Source: Metabacillus dongyingensis (GTDB lineage: Bacteria; Bacillota; Bacilli; Bacillales; Bacillaceae). From it: a DNA stretch of 64,000 nt. The stretch is from the NCBI RefSeq assembly GCF_019933155.2, contig NZ_CP082944.1:1242001-1306000 (forward strand). The letters are read 5' to 3'. The stretch's first letter is position 1. Every line of letters starts with the position of its first letter. A program made the position numbers and the translations under genes. This document shows positions 52,655 through 61,567 of this stretch, piece after piece. Below the pieces are notes generated by a model. The model did no database searches and was not told where the DNA came from. It saw only the letters and a program-made list of their open reading frames with translations.

Positions 52655-53143
52655 TTAAGAAGTTGGAGCTCCCATATCAGACCATTCTTCTTTTGAAGGC
52701 CCATAAGCGCCGGTAACTGGAAGTCCTGCCTGACGCATCAAAACAGTCAGTTGTCCGCGATGGTGGATTTCATGTTTAACGAATAGTGATAAGGTCATCC
52801 CGTTTTTCCACTGAAAACCAAACACTTCTTTTGTTTCCTGCATCTTCTCATCATCCCATTCACTTACGCCCTCAAGAAGAGATTGAACCGACACGCGGTA
52901 TTGCTCTGCAATCTCTGCTGCTTTTGCTGGATGCTCGCTGTTTGGAGGCCCCTGAACTTTTAACCCCATCGGTTCAAGCATTCCTGAAGCCGGCACCAAA
53001 TGCCATGCCAGATCACCAAGAGACCGATGGCCGGGTGCAACACCCTGCTTTAATGAGGAATCTGTTAAAGAATCTAGCAATTTTTGTGTGACTGCTGCTT
53101 CATTTTTGTAGTCGCTGATAAAGCTTTGTACAGTTAAATACAT
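52655..53143 (-). CDS. DinB-family protein, 1
   Basis: 162 residues of the four-helix DinB/YfiT fold. SLGDLAWHLVPA carries the first metal-binding His near 49, and FVKHEIHHRGQLTVLMRQAG near 124 carries the H-x-x-x-H pair. Members include bacillithiol transferases and damage-inducible proteins; the substrate is not predictable. ATG at 53143 has GGGAG 8 bases ahead. Confidence 0.88.
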   Translation of the reverse strand: MYLTVQSFISDYKNEAAVTQKLLDSLTDSSLKQGVAPGHRSLGDLAWHLVPASGMLEPMGLKVQGPPNSEHPAKAAEIAEQYRVSVQSLLEGVSEWDDEKMQETKEVFGFQWKNGMTLSLFVKHEIHHRGQLTVLMRQAGLPVTGAYGPSKEEWSDMGAPTS

Positions 53144-53325
53144 GTGATTAGCTCCCATCCGATTTGAATTTAAAATAAGAACATACGTACTGTTCACCTA
53201 TACAATTCTACATAAGATCCTCATTTCCTTCTAAAAACCCATAACGTTTATTAAATCTTAAAAAATACGTATAGAATATTTTTAACCTGCAGAAAATGAA
53301 TGTGGAAATCATCTCCATTCCGTAT

Positions 53326-53391
53326 ATGACATTTATCATGTATCCAGCATGACACCTATGTCTGCACAGATGAATGGAATACCTCTATAAT
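53326..53391 (+). promoter_or_regulatory. Probable DesR site and -10 box of des
   Basis: Two related dyads, ATGACATTTATCATGT at 53326 and ATGACACCTATGTC at 53349, lie 23 bp apart, ahead of a perfect -10 box TATAAT at 53386-53391 with no good -35 box. This suits a promoter that needs an activator. In B. subtilis phosphorylated DesR binds tandem sites upstream of des; I infer the same here from position. Confidence 0.6.
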
Positions 53392-53425
53392 TTGAATTAC
53401 CTTATTTAGAAGGGAATCAAAAAAA

Positions 53426-54445
53426 ATGAGCAAAGAATTGCAAAAAAACTTACGAAAACAAGTAGCACCATATGAAAAAGCAAATACGAAAGACAGCATC
53501 AAGCAGATCATCAATACGATAGTACCCTTTATTATCCTTTGGGTGCTTGCATATCAGAGTCTGTCGATTTCATACTTCCTGACACTTGGACTTGCTGTCC
53601 TGGCTGGTGGATTTTTAATAAGAATTTTTATTATTTTTCATGATTGCTGTCATCACTCGTTCTTTAAGAACCGTAAAGCAAATAAAATCGTTGGTACGAT
53701 TACTGGTGTTTTAACGCTGTTTCCATACAGCCAATGGCAGCATGACCATTCGATTCATCATGCAACAAGCAGTAATTTAGATAAGCGCGGAACAGGCGAC
53801 ATTTGGGTTCTCACAGTGGATGAATATCTGGCAGAGCCGGTATGGCGCAGAATTGCCTATCGTCTATACCGCAATCCGATTGTGATGTTCGGAATCGGAC
53901 CAACCTACGTTTTTCTTATCAAGAACCGTTTTAATAAAAAAGGTGCAAAGACAAGTGAAAAAATGAACACTTATCTTACGAATGCATTAATTGCAGCAGC
54001 AGCGGCTGCTTTGTGTTTCACGATTGGATGGGAAGCCTTTCTTTTAGTACAAGGTCCGACTTTCTTAATCTCGGGATCATTGGGAGTATGGCTTTTCTAC
54101 GTACAGCATACATTCGAGGATTCTTATTTTGAAGAAGATGAAAACTGGGATTATGTAAAAGCAGCTGTAGAAGGAAGTTCTTTTTATAAGCTTCCAAAGC
54201 CGCTTCAATGGCTTACAGGCAACATCGGCTATCATCATGTTCATCACTTGAGCCCGAGGGTGCCGAACTACCGTCTTGAAGAAGCGCACAACAACACAGC
54301 ACCTCTTCAAAACATTCCGACGATTACACTTGCAACAAGCTTGCAGTCACTAAAATTCCGTTTATGGGATGAAAGAAGCAAGAAGTTTGTCGGATATAAA
54401 GAAATAAGAGCTCTCGCGAAAATGAGAAGCAGTCATCAGATATAA
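53426..54445 (+). CDS. des: Membrane acyl-lipid desaturase (Delta-5 type)
   Basis: 339 residues. The three His boxes of membrane fatty acid desaturases are HDCCHHS near 72, HDHSIHHATSS near 109 and HHVHH near 273. Four to six membrane helices flank them. It inserts a double bond into acyl chains of phospholipids when the membrane becomes too ordered, as in the cold. The following desK-desR genes are its two-component regulators, the same order as in B. subtilis. Confidence 0.94.
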   Translation: MSKELQKNLRKQVAPYEKANTKDSIKQIINTIVPFIILWVLAYQSLSISYFLTLGLAVLAGGFLIRIFIIFHDCCHHSFFKNRKANKIVGTITGVLTLFPYSQWQHDHSIHHATSSNLDKRGTGDIWVLTVDEYLAEPVWRRIAYRLYRNPIVMFGIGPTYVFLIKNRFNKKGAKTSEKMNTYLTNALIAAAAAALCFTIGWEAFLLVQGPTFLISGSLGVWLFYVQHTFEDSYFEEDENWDYVKAAVEGSSFYKLPKPLQWLTGNIGYHHVHHLSPRVPNYRLEEAHNNTAPLQNIPTITLATSLQSLKFRLWDERSKKFVGYKEIRALAKMRSSHQI

Positions 54446-54460
54446 GAATAATTGGAAGAT

Positions 54461-54494
54461 ACATGCAGTCTTAATAGGCTGCATGTGTTTTATT
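54461..54494 (+). terminator. Terminator between des and desK
   Basis: ACATGCAG and CTGCATGT pair around TCTTAATAGG, then GTTTTATT. It would lower, but not necessarily abolish, desKR expression from the des promoter. Confidence 0.65.
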
Positions 54495-54527
54495 ATGATA
54501 AAATAGTTAAAAAAAGGAGTTTCCATC

Positions 54528-55652
54528 ATGTTTAAACGATATATTAATAACGGAATTTCTCCTTATATATGGGCCGTACTCAGCATTCTGCCATTTTATT
54601 TTATCCTTCAATCATCCTCAACGGCTGAGATCATCATTGGAATCTCTTTGACCATTTTATTTTTTATTATTTTTAGGTTTGCATTTATTTCAAAGGGCTG
54701 GCCTGTTTATGTTTGGACGTGTCTATTAATCGCCATTTCTTTTACGTCGATGTTTTTATTTACTTACATTTACTTTGCGTTTTATATTGCATATCTGATA
54801 GGAAATATAAGAGACCGCATCGCTTTTTTGACACTTTACATCATCCATTTAGTTGTTACTACAGTTGCCATTAACCTCAGTATTATTTTACAGGAAGCAT
54901 CTTTTTTAGAGCAGCTTCCATTTATTATTATCACGTGCATCAGTGTCATTCTTCTTCCTTTTAATATCTATAATAAGAAGGAGAGGGGACAGCTTGAAGA
55001 AAAGCTTGAGGATGCCAACAAGAAAATCTCCGAGTTTGTAAAGCTTGAAGAGCGTCAGAGAATTGCCCGCGATCTGCATGATACGTTAGGACAAAAGCTT
55101 TCGCTTATCGGTCTGAAAAGTGATCTGGCCAGAAAATTAATCTATAAAGATCCTGAAAAAGCCCGCGAAGAATTAAAAGATGTTCAGGCTACAGCAAGGA
55201 CAGCTTTAAATGAAGTGAGAAAGATGGTCTCGCAAATGCGGGGCATCAGGCTTAAAGAAGAAATGGTCCGCGTAAAACAGATTTTAAAAGCGGCTGAAAT
55301 CGAGTTTGTGCTTGAACAGGATGCGGCACTTTCTAATGTTTCCCTGCTTACTGAAAATATATTGAGCATGTGTTTAAAAGAAGCGGTGAACAATGTTGTG
55401 AGGCACAGCAAGGCAACAACCTGTTATTTCCGGGTTGAACAGACATGGGACGGAATTGTGATGACGGTCCGTGATGATGGAATCGGAAGCATCACAGAGG
55501 GTGATTTTACAAAAGGCAACGGACTGAACGGCATGAAAGAGCGCTTGGAATTTGTAAATGGAAGTCTCGAGATTCACTCAGAAATAGGAACCACGCTTAT
55601 CATTAAAGTACCGAATGATGTAAAACAAAAGGATAAGGAGGATCTCATATGA
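54528..55652 (+). CDS. desK: Thermosensor histidine kinase DesK
   Basis: 374 residues. N-terminal membrane domain of four to five helices (residues 12-150). LEERQRIARDLHDTLGQKLSLIGLK near 175 is the HisKA_3 motif with the phosphorylated His in DLHD. The HATPase domain has CLKEAVNNVVRHSKATTC near 285 and DDGIGS and GNGLNGMKERLEF further on. DesK senses membrane thickness/fluidity and switches between phosphatase and kinase. Its stop overlaps the start of desR (ATGA). Confidence 0.94.
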   Translation: MFKRYINNGISPYIWAVLSILPFYFILQSSSTAEIIIGISLTILFFIIFRFAFISKGWPVYVWTCLLIAISFTSMFLFTYIYFAFYIAYLIGNIRDRIAFLTLYIIHLVVTTVAINLSIILQEASFLEQLPFIIITCISVILLPFNIYNKKERGQLEEKLEDANKKISEFVKLEERQRIARDLHDTLGQKLSLIGLKSDLARKLIYKDPEKAREELKDVQATARTALNEVRKMVSQMRGIRLKEEMVRVKQILKAAEIEFVLEQDAALSNVSLLTENILSMCLKEAVNNVVRHSKATTCYFRVEQTWDGIVMTVRDDGIGSITEGDFTKGNGLNGMKERLEFVNGSLEIHSEIGTTLIIKVPNDVKQKDKEDLI

Positions 55653-56248
55653 TCCGAATCGTTATTGCAGAGGATCAGCAAATGCTTTTAGGCGCATTAG
55701 GATCACTGCTGAATTTGGAAGATGATATGGAAGTTGTAGGGAAGGCTCATAACGGGGAAGAGGCTGTGGCCCTTGTGAAAAAATTCAATCCTGATATTTG
55801 CATTACAGACATAGAAATGCCTGGAATGAATGGACTCGAAGCCGCCGAACAGCTGAAGGCGGAAGGCTGTAAAGTGATTATCTTAACAACGTTCTCACGC
55901 TCTGGATATTTTCAGCGAGCGGTAAAAGCGGGAGTTAGTGCCTATCTATTAAAGGACAGCCCAAGCGAAGAGCTTGCAAGCTCGATCCGCAGTGTAATGG
56001 AAGGCAGAAGAATTTACGCACCTGAACTCATGGATGATGTGTACAGTGAAGAAAATCCTTTAACGGAACGGGAAAAAGAAGTGCTTGAGCTGGTCGCAGA
56101 CGGAATGAACACAAAAGAAATTGCCGAAGAACTTAGCATTAAAGCGGGAACCGTCCGGAATTATATCTCAACAATCTTTGAAAAGCTGGAAGTTAAAAAT
56201 CGAATAGAGGCCATTTCCCAATCGAAGGAAAAAGGCTGGTTTAAATAA
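55649..56248 (+). CDS. desR: Response regulator DesR
   Basis: 199 residues. Receiver domain with the acidic EDQQ near 9, phospho-acceptor Asp in CITDIEMPGMNG near 54, and Lys in LLKDSPS near 103. C-terminal LuxR/NarL helix-turn-helix (LTEREKEVLELVADGMNTKEI and SIKAGTVRNYISTIFEKLEV). It activates des when phosphorylated by DesK. Translationally coupled to desK by the 4-base overlap, with AAGGAGGATCTC ahead. Confidence 0.95.
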   Translation: MIRIVIAEDQQMLLGALGSLLNLEDDMEVVGKAHNGEEAVALVKKFNPDICITDIEMPGMNGLEAAEQLKAEGCKVIILTTFSRSGYFQRAVKAGVSAYLLKDSPSEELASSIRSVMEGRRIYAPELMDDVYSEENPLTEREKEVLELVADGMNTKEIAEELSIKAGTVRNYISTIFEKLEVKNRIEAISQSKEKGWFK

Positions 56249-56256
56249 ATGACTGT

Positions 56257-56300
56257 AAACCTTGATTAAGTGGAAAGCACTGAATTAAGGTTTTTTTTTT
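56257..56300 (+). terminator. Terminator of the des-desKR operon
   Basis: AAACCTTGATT and AATTAAGGTTT pair across a 20-nt loop; ten T follow. Confidence 0.75.
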
Positions 56301-56421
56301 GCTGGAATTGGATGGAGTCGGGAATTAAGATCGTTTTCGCTCAAATCGGCCAGTATTTTAATGATTCTCCCAGTCATGAAATAAGGACAGACGAAACGAT
56401 ATAAAATTCAGGTAAGTACTC

Positions 56422-56462
56422 AAAAGGAAGGATGCAAAATGAAATTTGCATCCTTCCTTTTA
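56422..56462. terminator. Strong bidirectional terminator
   Basis: AAAAGGAAGGATGCAAA and TTTGCATCCTTCCTTTT form a perfect 17-bp stem around ATGAAA. It overlaps the stop codon of the minus-strand DinB gene. A single AAGTACTCAAAA next to it resembles arms of the 12.9-14.6 kb array. Confidence 0.9.
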
Positions 56463-56933
56463 AGATTTCTTAATTGCCTGGTAGATCCGCTTTATTGTTT
56501 CAATATGCATGGCTTCGTGATAGAAACTGAATAAAAAGGTTGCTCCTACAGTATGAAATGTGATGCCGGCACGATTGGTGAAGGGCTCATTCAACTTTTG
56601 ATGAAAGTGGCCCGGAATGAACTCTTTTAACCTATCCTTTTGATTTTTCAGCACTTCTGAGATCTCAGCAAATGAGGGCGGTGTGCCATTCCAATCAGAC
56701 GGTTTAGTCCCAGCGCTGAACAGTTCCTTGTAATGCCCAGGCACTCCAGCTTCTTCTCCAGCGAGGTCAAAAACAAGCTTTTCCTGTATGTAGGCAATAT
56801 GTCCAAAGTTCCAGCGGATGTTATTGTTATAGCCTGCAGGTATGATGTCTGCTGTTTCCTCAGGTATTCTGCTGAGTGTGTTTACTGTTATTCCTCTCAC
56901 AATCTCCATGTGCTGCATAATTGTATGTTCCAT
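56460..56933 (-). CDS. DinB-family protein, 2
   Basis: 157 residues with the DinB four-helix layout: RWNFGHIAYIQEKLVFDLAG near 43 and FYHEAMHIETIKRIYQAIK near the end, supplying the three His ligands. Of the DinB_2 type common in Bacilli. Substrate unknown. AAGGAGTGATTT lies ahead of the ATG. Confidence 0.88.
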   Translation of the reverse strand: MEHTIMQHMEIVRGITVNTLSRIPEETADIIPAGYNNNIRWNFGHIAYIQEKLVFDLAGEEAGVPGHYKELFSAGTKPSDWNGTPPSFAEISEVLKNQKDRLKEFIPGHFHQKLNEPFTNRAGITFHTVGATFLFSFYHEAMHIETIKRIYQAIKKS

Positions 56934-57073
56934 GAAAAAATCACTCCTTTATATGATTTATTCGTGTCTATGCCCTGTTTTCCTCCTCTTTTGCCTTTTT
57001 TAAAAGGATTTTTGATTTCTCTTAAAGAATAATACTTTGATAGTCAAAACTTTACAGGTTCTGGAGGAACAAC

Positions 57074-57904
57074 ATGTTAACTGAAAAACAGCTGGTCGAG
57101 ATTGGGGAGCTTCAGCATGAGTGCGAAGCTAACGATAAAATACAATTAAAACTGAACTGGGAGATGCTTAGAAATCGTTCTGAAAATGAACAGAGTGATT
57201 TTCTTCTTTATGAAGATGGAAAGCTAGCGGCATTTTTGGGAATATACAGCTTTGGAAAAAAAGCTGAACTATGCGGCATGGTCAAACCAGAGTACAGAAG
57301 AAAAGGGATTTTCTCTAAGCTTATGAAACAGGCTTTGTCAGCCTGCACAGAGCGAAAGTACAGGGAAGTTCTTTTTAATGCTCCTGCACAGTCTGCTGCT
57401 GCAAAGGATTTCCTGAAAACCATTTCATGTGAATATTCCTTCTCTGAATATCAAATGAAGTGGGCGGAAAAAGAACTTGCCGCCGATAATCATGTCACGT
57501 TAAGGCAATCTGAACCCAGTGATCTGCCGCTCGAGATTCAGCTGGATGTAAGCTGCTTTGGATACATGGAACAAGATGCATCAGATTACAGCCATTGCAT
57601 CAAACGTGAAGATGATCAGGAATTTATTATAATTGAATTTGAAAACAAAGCAGTGGGGAAAATGCGTGTTTCTCATACAAATGGGGAGGCATGGATTTAC
57701 GGATTTGCTGTGCTGCCTGATTATCAGGGCAGGGGCATCGGAAGAAATGCTTTGCATAAAATAATTGCAAAGGAAAATGAAGCAGGCTATCCGATCTTCC
57801 TTGAAGTGGAGGCTAAAAATGCTCATGCTCTTAAACTGTATGAATCATGCGGATTCAAGTCGTTTCATGTTCAGGATTATTATGAATGGCAGAAAAGCAG
57901 TTAG
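57074..57904 (+). CDS. Tandem GNAT acetyltransferase
   Basis: 276 residues with two GNAT domains. The first (1-135) has GMVKPEYRRKGIFSKLMKQAL near 73. The second (140-270) has GFAVLPDYQGRGIGRNALHKII near 215 and AHALKLYESCGF at the end. The Q/R-x-x-G-x-G/A acetyl-CoA loops are intact in the second domain. Substrate unknown. CTGGAGGAACAAC precedes the ATG. Confidence 0.9.
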   Translation: MLTEKQLVEIGELQHECEANDKIQLKLNWEMLRNRSENEQSDFLLYEDGKLAAFLGIYSFGKKAELCGMVKPEYRRKGIFSKLMKQALSACTERKYREVLFNAPAQSAAAKDFLKTISCEYSFSEYQMKWAEKELAADNHVTLRQSEPSDLPLEIQLDVSCFGYMEQDASDYSHCIKREDDQEFIIIEFENKAVGKMRVSHTNGEAWIYGFAVLPDYQGRGIGRNALHKIIAKENEAGYPIFLEVEAKNAHALKLYESCGFKSFHVQDYYEWQKSS

Positions 57905-58057
57905 AAATATTTTTGTCATGGCGTTATCAATTTACTTGATGACGCTTCTTATCTCTTAAGGTGACACAGTGTTTATTAATAAGAGGAAATGCTACTCATC
58001 ATTAAATGCCTCTTTATAACTTTTTTGACAGGAAGTTATGAGGAGGAAATTTTTCTG

Positions 58058-58807
58058 ATGAAAAAAACGATTGAATTTTTTGCATGCCCTGAGACTTATA
58101 AAAAGCTGCAGCTCTTCAGCACATGCGAAGAGCTTGACGCATCCATCTACAATCATTTGAAAGATGAGAATAATAGGCTTACCAAAACAATGATTGAGGT
58201 TTTAAAGCTTATTGGAAGATACAGTTTGAAGTACATGGGAGTCTCTTTTTTATCAAAAAATAAAATAGGTGAATTAACAGGGAAAAGCCGAAGAACGGTT
58301 ATCCGTGTTTGTCAAAAATTAGAGGAATTTGGAATGATCAGGCAGTATGCACTTAAGCGCAAAAGCGACAATCAGCAAACGTCAAATGCTATTGTCATTC
58401 TGCCTCATCAGAAAAAGCAAAATGTCACACAAGAGAGATTGCAAATTGTCACACCAATAAGCCATCCTTCCTTAAGCATAAAAACAGAATTAAAAACGTA
58501 TCCGGAGATTGAACCCCTGTCACCTTTTCAAACATTTCAGCACATGTGCCATTGCTTTATAGAAGATCAGAAATTGATTAGCCGCATGTATGGAATATAT
58601 CAGGCGCATATTGTTCATTTAAAAGACATTTACATAGAAAAGACCTTATTAAGCATAGGAATTGAAGCAGCAAAAATTGCGTTTCAAGCAGTAAAGCGAA
58701 AAAAGATACGCAGTATTTCAGGATATTTCAATGGGGTTCTAAATCAGCTGCTTGATCGATTGTATTTTGAGGATATGGAGGAGAATCACTGGTGTTGTAA
58801 TGATTGA
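58058..58807 (+). CDS. Helix-turn-helix protein of unknown role
   Basis: 249 residues. A winged or plain helix-turn-helix at about 60-100 (VSFLSKNKIGELTGKSRRTVIRVCQKLEEFGMI) is followed by a polar linker and a helical C-terminal half (AAKIAFQAVKRKKIRSISGYF). This layout is seen in Bacillus proteins annotated only as HTH or cytosolic proteins and is reminiscent of plasmid replication helpers. ATG at 58058 is chosen for GAGGAGG ahead; the longer frame from 57989 lacks a site. Confidence 0.8.
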   Translation: MKKTIEFFACPETYKKLQLFSTCEELDASIYNHLKDENNRLTKTMIEVLKLIGRYSLKYMGVSFLSKNKIGELTGKSRRTVIRVCQKLEEFGMIRQYALKRKSDNQQTSNAIVILPHQKKQNVTQERLQIVTPISHPSLSIKTELKTYPEIEPLSPFQTFQHMCHCFIEDQKLISRMYGIYQAHIVHLKDIYIEKTLLSIGIEAAKIAFQAVKRKKIRSISGYFNGVLNQLLDRLYFEDMEENHWCCND

Positions 58808-58880
58808 TAAAGAGCAGGTTCGTTCATCATTTTACAGGTTATCTGTGTCATTTCTGAAAAGCTGTGCATAATCATAACAA

Positions 58881-59402
58881 ATGACCAAGCATATTCTCTT
58901 TGCAGAATTCAGGGAGGTACAGACAATCAGGAGCGGAACAGGATTTGTTGATTTTTTAATAGTAGATGAAGAGGAATTAGCTTCATATCAGCCATTGGCA
59001 GGATCATTTGTTATTTTCAGAAGCAGGGGTAAAATTTTGCTTTGTTTCAGTATAAAGAAAAAGAAATGGGAGCTTCCCGGCGGGAGAAGGAAGTTAGGAG
59101 AATCTCCGAAAGAATGCGCGATAAGAGAGTTATTTGAGGAAACCGGGCAAGTTGTTCCGGAACTGGAATTTGCCGGTTTGCTGAAAAAAAGGAAGAAGCG
59201 CACTGGGAAAATTAAGTACAGTCCAATTTTTTTTGCTTCTGCAAAGGATTTAATGCCGTTTAAAGTGAATAAAGAAACATCTGAGATTCGTTTATGGGAC
59301 CTTACTGAAAACATAGGCTCTGTAAATAAAACCGATTTTAGGCTCTTGACCCGTTTGGAAGAGATGCTGTTAGATGGAAATTGGACTTGGAATGAAGGAT
59401 AA
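58881..59402 (+). CDS. NUDIX hydrolase, second
   Basis: 173 residues. Nudix box GGRRKLGESPKECAIRELFEETGQ near residues 68-91, preceded by KKKWELPGG. C-terminal SEIRLWDLTENI is typical of 8-oxo-dGTPase-like members (YtkD group). The ribosome binding site is weak, so the true start could be later. Substrate unknown. Confidence 0.85.
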   Translation: MTKHILFAEFREVQTIRSGTGFVDFLIVDEEELASYQPLAGSFVIFRSRGKILLCFSIKKKKWELPGGRRKLGESPKECAIRELFEETGQVVPELEFAGLLKKRKKRTGKIKYSPIFFASAKDLMPFKVNKETSEIRLWDLTENIGSVNKTDFRLLTRLEEMLLDGNWTWNEG

Positions 59403-59443
59403 GAGATTAGAAAAGAGATAAAATTTGCTAAAGGATGAGGAGC

Positions 59444-59980
59444 ATGAACAAACGCCCGGAACAAAATGAATATGCAAAGTATTATGCAGGATATATCAGC
59501 ATGATACCTGAAGGAGATATTGAACAGCTTTTAAAGCAGCAAGTAAAGGATACCCTGCATTTGCTTAACGACCTTTCTGAAGCAGAAGGGGAATTCAGAT
59601 ACGCACCGGGTAAATGGAGCATAAAGGAAGTGATCGGCCATGTTGTGGATACGGAAAGAATCATGGCATACCGTCTTTTATCCATTGCAAGGGGAGATGC
59701 GGCGCAGCTGCCTGGCTATGATGAAAATGCATATGTAGCTCAGGCGAATTTTAATCAGGAGAAGATGGAAGATCTCCTTCAGAACCTGTTCGTTGTCCGA
59801 GAGGGAACGCTGCTCCTGCTTAAGAGTTTAAAAGAAAAAGACTGGCAGAGATGGGGAACAGCAAATGAATTGGGTGTTACAGTACGGGCGATAGCATGTA
59901 TTATTGCCGGTCATGAGCTTCATCACCGAAAAATCCTTAAAGAACGCTATTTGGGGGCAAAAGAATTTTCAGCTGGATGA
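59444..59980 (+). CDS. DinB-family protein, 3 (bacillithiol transferase-like)
   Basis: 178 residues. KWSIKEVIGHVVDTERIMAYRLL near 60 carries the first His, and CIIAGHELHHRKILKERYL near 145 the H-x-x-x-H pair, as in YfiT/BstA-type proteins. ATG at 59444 has AAAGGATG 6 bases ahead. Stands alone before an MFS gene. Confidence 0.9.
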   Translation: MNKRPEQNEYAKYYAGYISMIPEGDIEQLLKQQVKDTLHLLNDLSEAEGEFRYAPGKWSIKEVIGHVVDTERIMAYRLLSIARGDAAQLPGYDENAYVAQANFNQEKMEDLLQNLFVVREGTLLLLKSLKEKDWQRWGTANELGVTVRAIACIIAGHELHHRKILKERYLGAKEFSAG

Positions 59981-60052
59981 AGCTTGAAGATCACAGCTGT
60001 GAAATAGTGTTGTTAATGTAAAATAGAATAAATGCAGAATGAAGGTACATAT

Positions 60053-61327
60053 ATGAAACGTTTTCACTATAGCTGGATCATTTTATCTGTCACTTTTTTG
60101 GCTATTATTGTAGCTGGAATTATCAGATCTTCCTCTGGGGTATTTATCGTGCCTTTTGAGAAGGAATTTGGGTGGGACCGGCCCGTCATATCGCTTGCAT
60201 TTGCCATCAGTCTGTTTCTATATGGCCTGTCAGGTCCATTTATGGCTGCCCTGATCGAAGTGCTTGGCATAAAAAAAATGATGATTCTTGCAATGGCCAC
60301 CTTACTGTCAGGGATTGTACTCACTTTTTTCATGCAGGATTCCTGGCAGCTTATTCTCATATGGGGTGTTATTATAGGTCTTGGTTCTGGGTTGTTTTTG
60401 ACAGTATTGAGCCCTTATGTTGCAAATCGATGGTTTATTAAAAGGAGAGGGCTTGCTGTTGGAATTCTGACAGCAAGCACGGCTACCGGCCAGTTGATTT
60501 TACTGCCGGTTTTAGCCTGGATCACAGAAGCTTATTCATGGCGGGAAGCCATTTCCCTCGTTTTATTTCTTTGTCTGGGAATGTTTGTAATCATCCTGGT
60601 TTTTATGAAAAATTCACCAATGGATATCGGGATTTTGCCTTATGGATCAGAGAATGAAGAACCAATAGAAAGCTCGGCCGAAAAGAAAAATCCGATCATC
60701 ATGGCATTTCAGGGCTTAATCGAAGCAATAAAAGCAAAGGAGTTTTGGCTGCTTGCAGGAAGCTTTTTTATATGCGGGCTATCGACGAGCGGGTTGATCG
60801 GAACGCATTTTATTCCGGTGTGCATCAGTTTTGGTATACCGGCAGTGACAGCTGCGGGCTTGCTGTCCTTTATGGGCATCTTTGATTTAATCGGAACAAC
60901 GGCGTCCGGATGGCTTTCAGATCGATTTGATAATCGCTGGCTGCTGTTTTGGTATTACGGACTAAGAGGTTTGTCTTTGCTGTTATTGCCATATGCATTA
61001 TTTGAAGGCTCTACAACTCTATTAATCATTTTCTCTATTTTTTACGGATTGGACTGGATTGCGACTGTTCCGCCCACGATTGGCATATCGCGGCAAGTCT
61101 TTGGTGTTGAAAAGAGCGGAATTATTTATGGATGGATTTTTGCTGCACATCAAGCTGGTGCTGCAGCGGCCGCATTTGGCGGAGGAATGATCTATAAGGT
61201 TCTCAGCTCTTACACGTGGGCTTTTCTTATATCTGGTCTATTCTGCTTGGTGGCGAGTCTGTTTGTTTTAGTGATTAAGAAGCAGGAAGCGCCTGCTATT
61301 TTGAAAGGCCATACTGTAAAAGGCTGA
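60053..61327 (+). CDS. MFS transporter (OFA/monocarboxylate-like)
   Basis: 424 residues, twelve membrane helices in two halves separated by a charged loop (SENEEPIESSAEKKN near 205). Start FHYSWIILSVTFLAIIVAGI and the loop GSGLFLTVLSPYVANRWFIKRRGLAVG near 120 resemble oxalate/formate and monocarboxylate-type MFS members. ATG at 60053 is preferred, with GAAGG 8 bases ahead. Substrate not known. Confidence 0.9.
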   Translation: MKRFHYSWIILSVTFLAIIVAGIIRSSSGVFIVPFEKEFGWDRPVISLAFAISLFLYGLSGPFMAALIEVLGIKKMMILAMATLLSGIVLTFFMQDSWQLILIWGVIIGLGSGLFLTVLSPYVANRWFIKRRGLAVGILTASTATGQLILLPVLAWITEAYSWREAISLVLFLCLGMFVIILVFMKNSPMDIGILPYGSENEEPIESSAEKKNPIIMAFQGLIEAIKAKEFWLLAGSFFICGLSTSGLIGTHFIPVCISFGIPAVTAAGLLSFMGIFDLIGTTASGWLSDRFDNRWLLFWYYGLRGLSLLLLPYALFEGSTTLLIIFSIFYGLDWIATVPPTIGISRQVFGVEKSGIIYGWIFAAHQAGAAAAAFGGGMIYKVLSSYTWAFLISGLFCLVASLFVLVIKKQEAPAILKGHTVKG

Positions 61328-61368
61328 CTAGAAAAAGCTGTGCCGCATGAGGATACAGCTTTTTCTAG
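61328..61368. terminator. Terminator after MFS gene
   Basis: CTAGAAAAAGCTGT and ACAGCTTTTTCTAG form a perfect 14-bp stem around GCCGCATGAGGAT. Confidence 0.85.
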
Positions 61369-61420
61369 TTATATAGCCTGGCGCTATTTAAGACAAACGT
61401 CCTTTTGTTCACAATTATAC

Positions 61421-61511
61421 GGAATTAATATGAAAAGTCTTGGAATTAATGGAAAAAGTCTTGGAATTATTTCGCAAAGTCTCAGAATTAATGAGAAAAG
61501 TCTTGGAATTC
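61421..61511. repeat. Short direct-repeat array, 21-bp period
   Basis: Units start at 61421, 61442, 61463, 61484 and 61505, exactly 21 bp apart, with consensus GGAATTAATGGAAAAAGTCT. The last copy is cut to GGAATTC. It lies in the intergenic region between the MFS gene and the GNAT gene. An open frame across it is not credible. Confidence 0.88.
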
Positions 61512-61567
61512 GTTTAATTTATTTTCAATGAGAGACATTTTCATACCATTGGATAGAGGGGGATTGC

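Noticed and set aside
57881..57958. Small 25-codon frame overlapping the end of the tandem GNAT gene
   Set aside because: Hydrophobic, but without a separate ribosome binding site, and mostly overlapping the GNAT gene in another frame.
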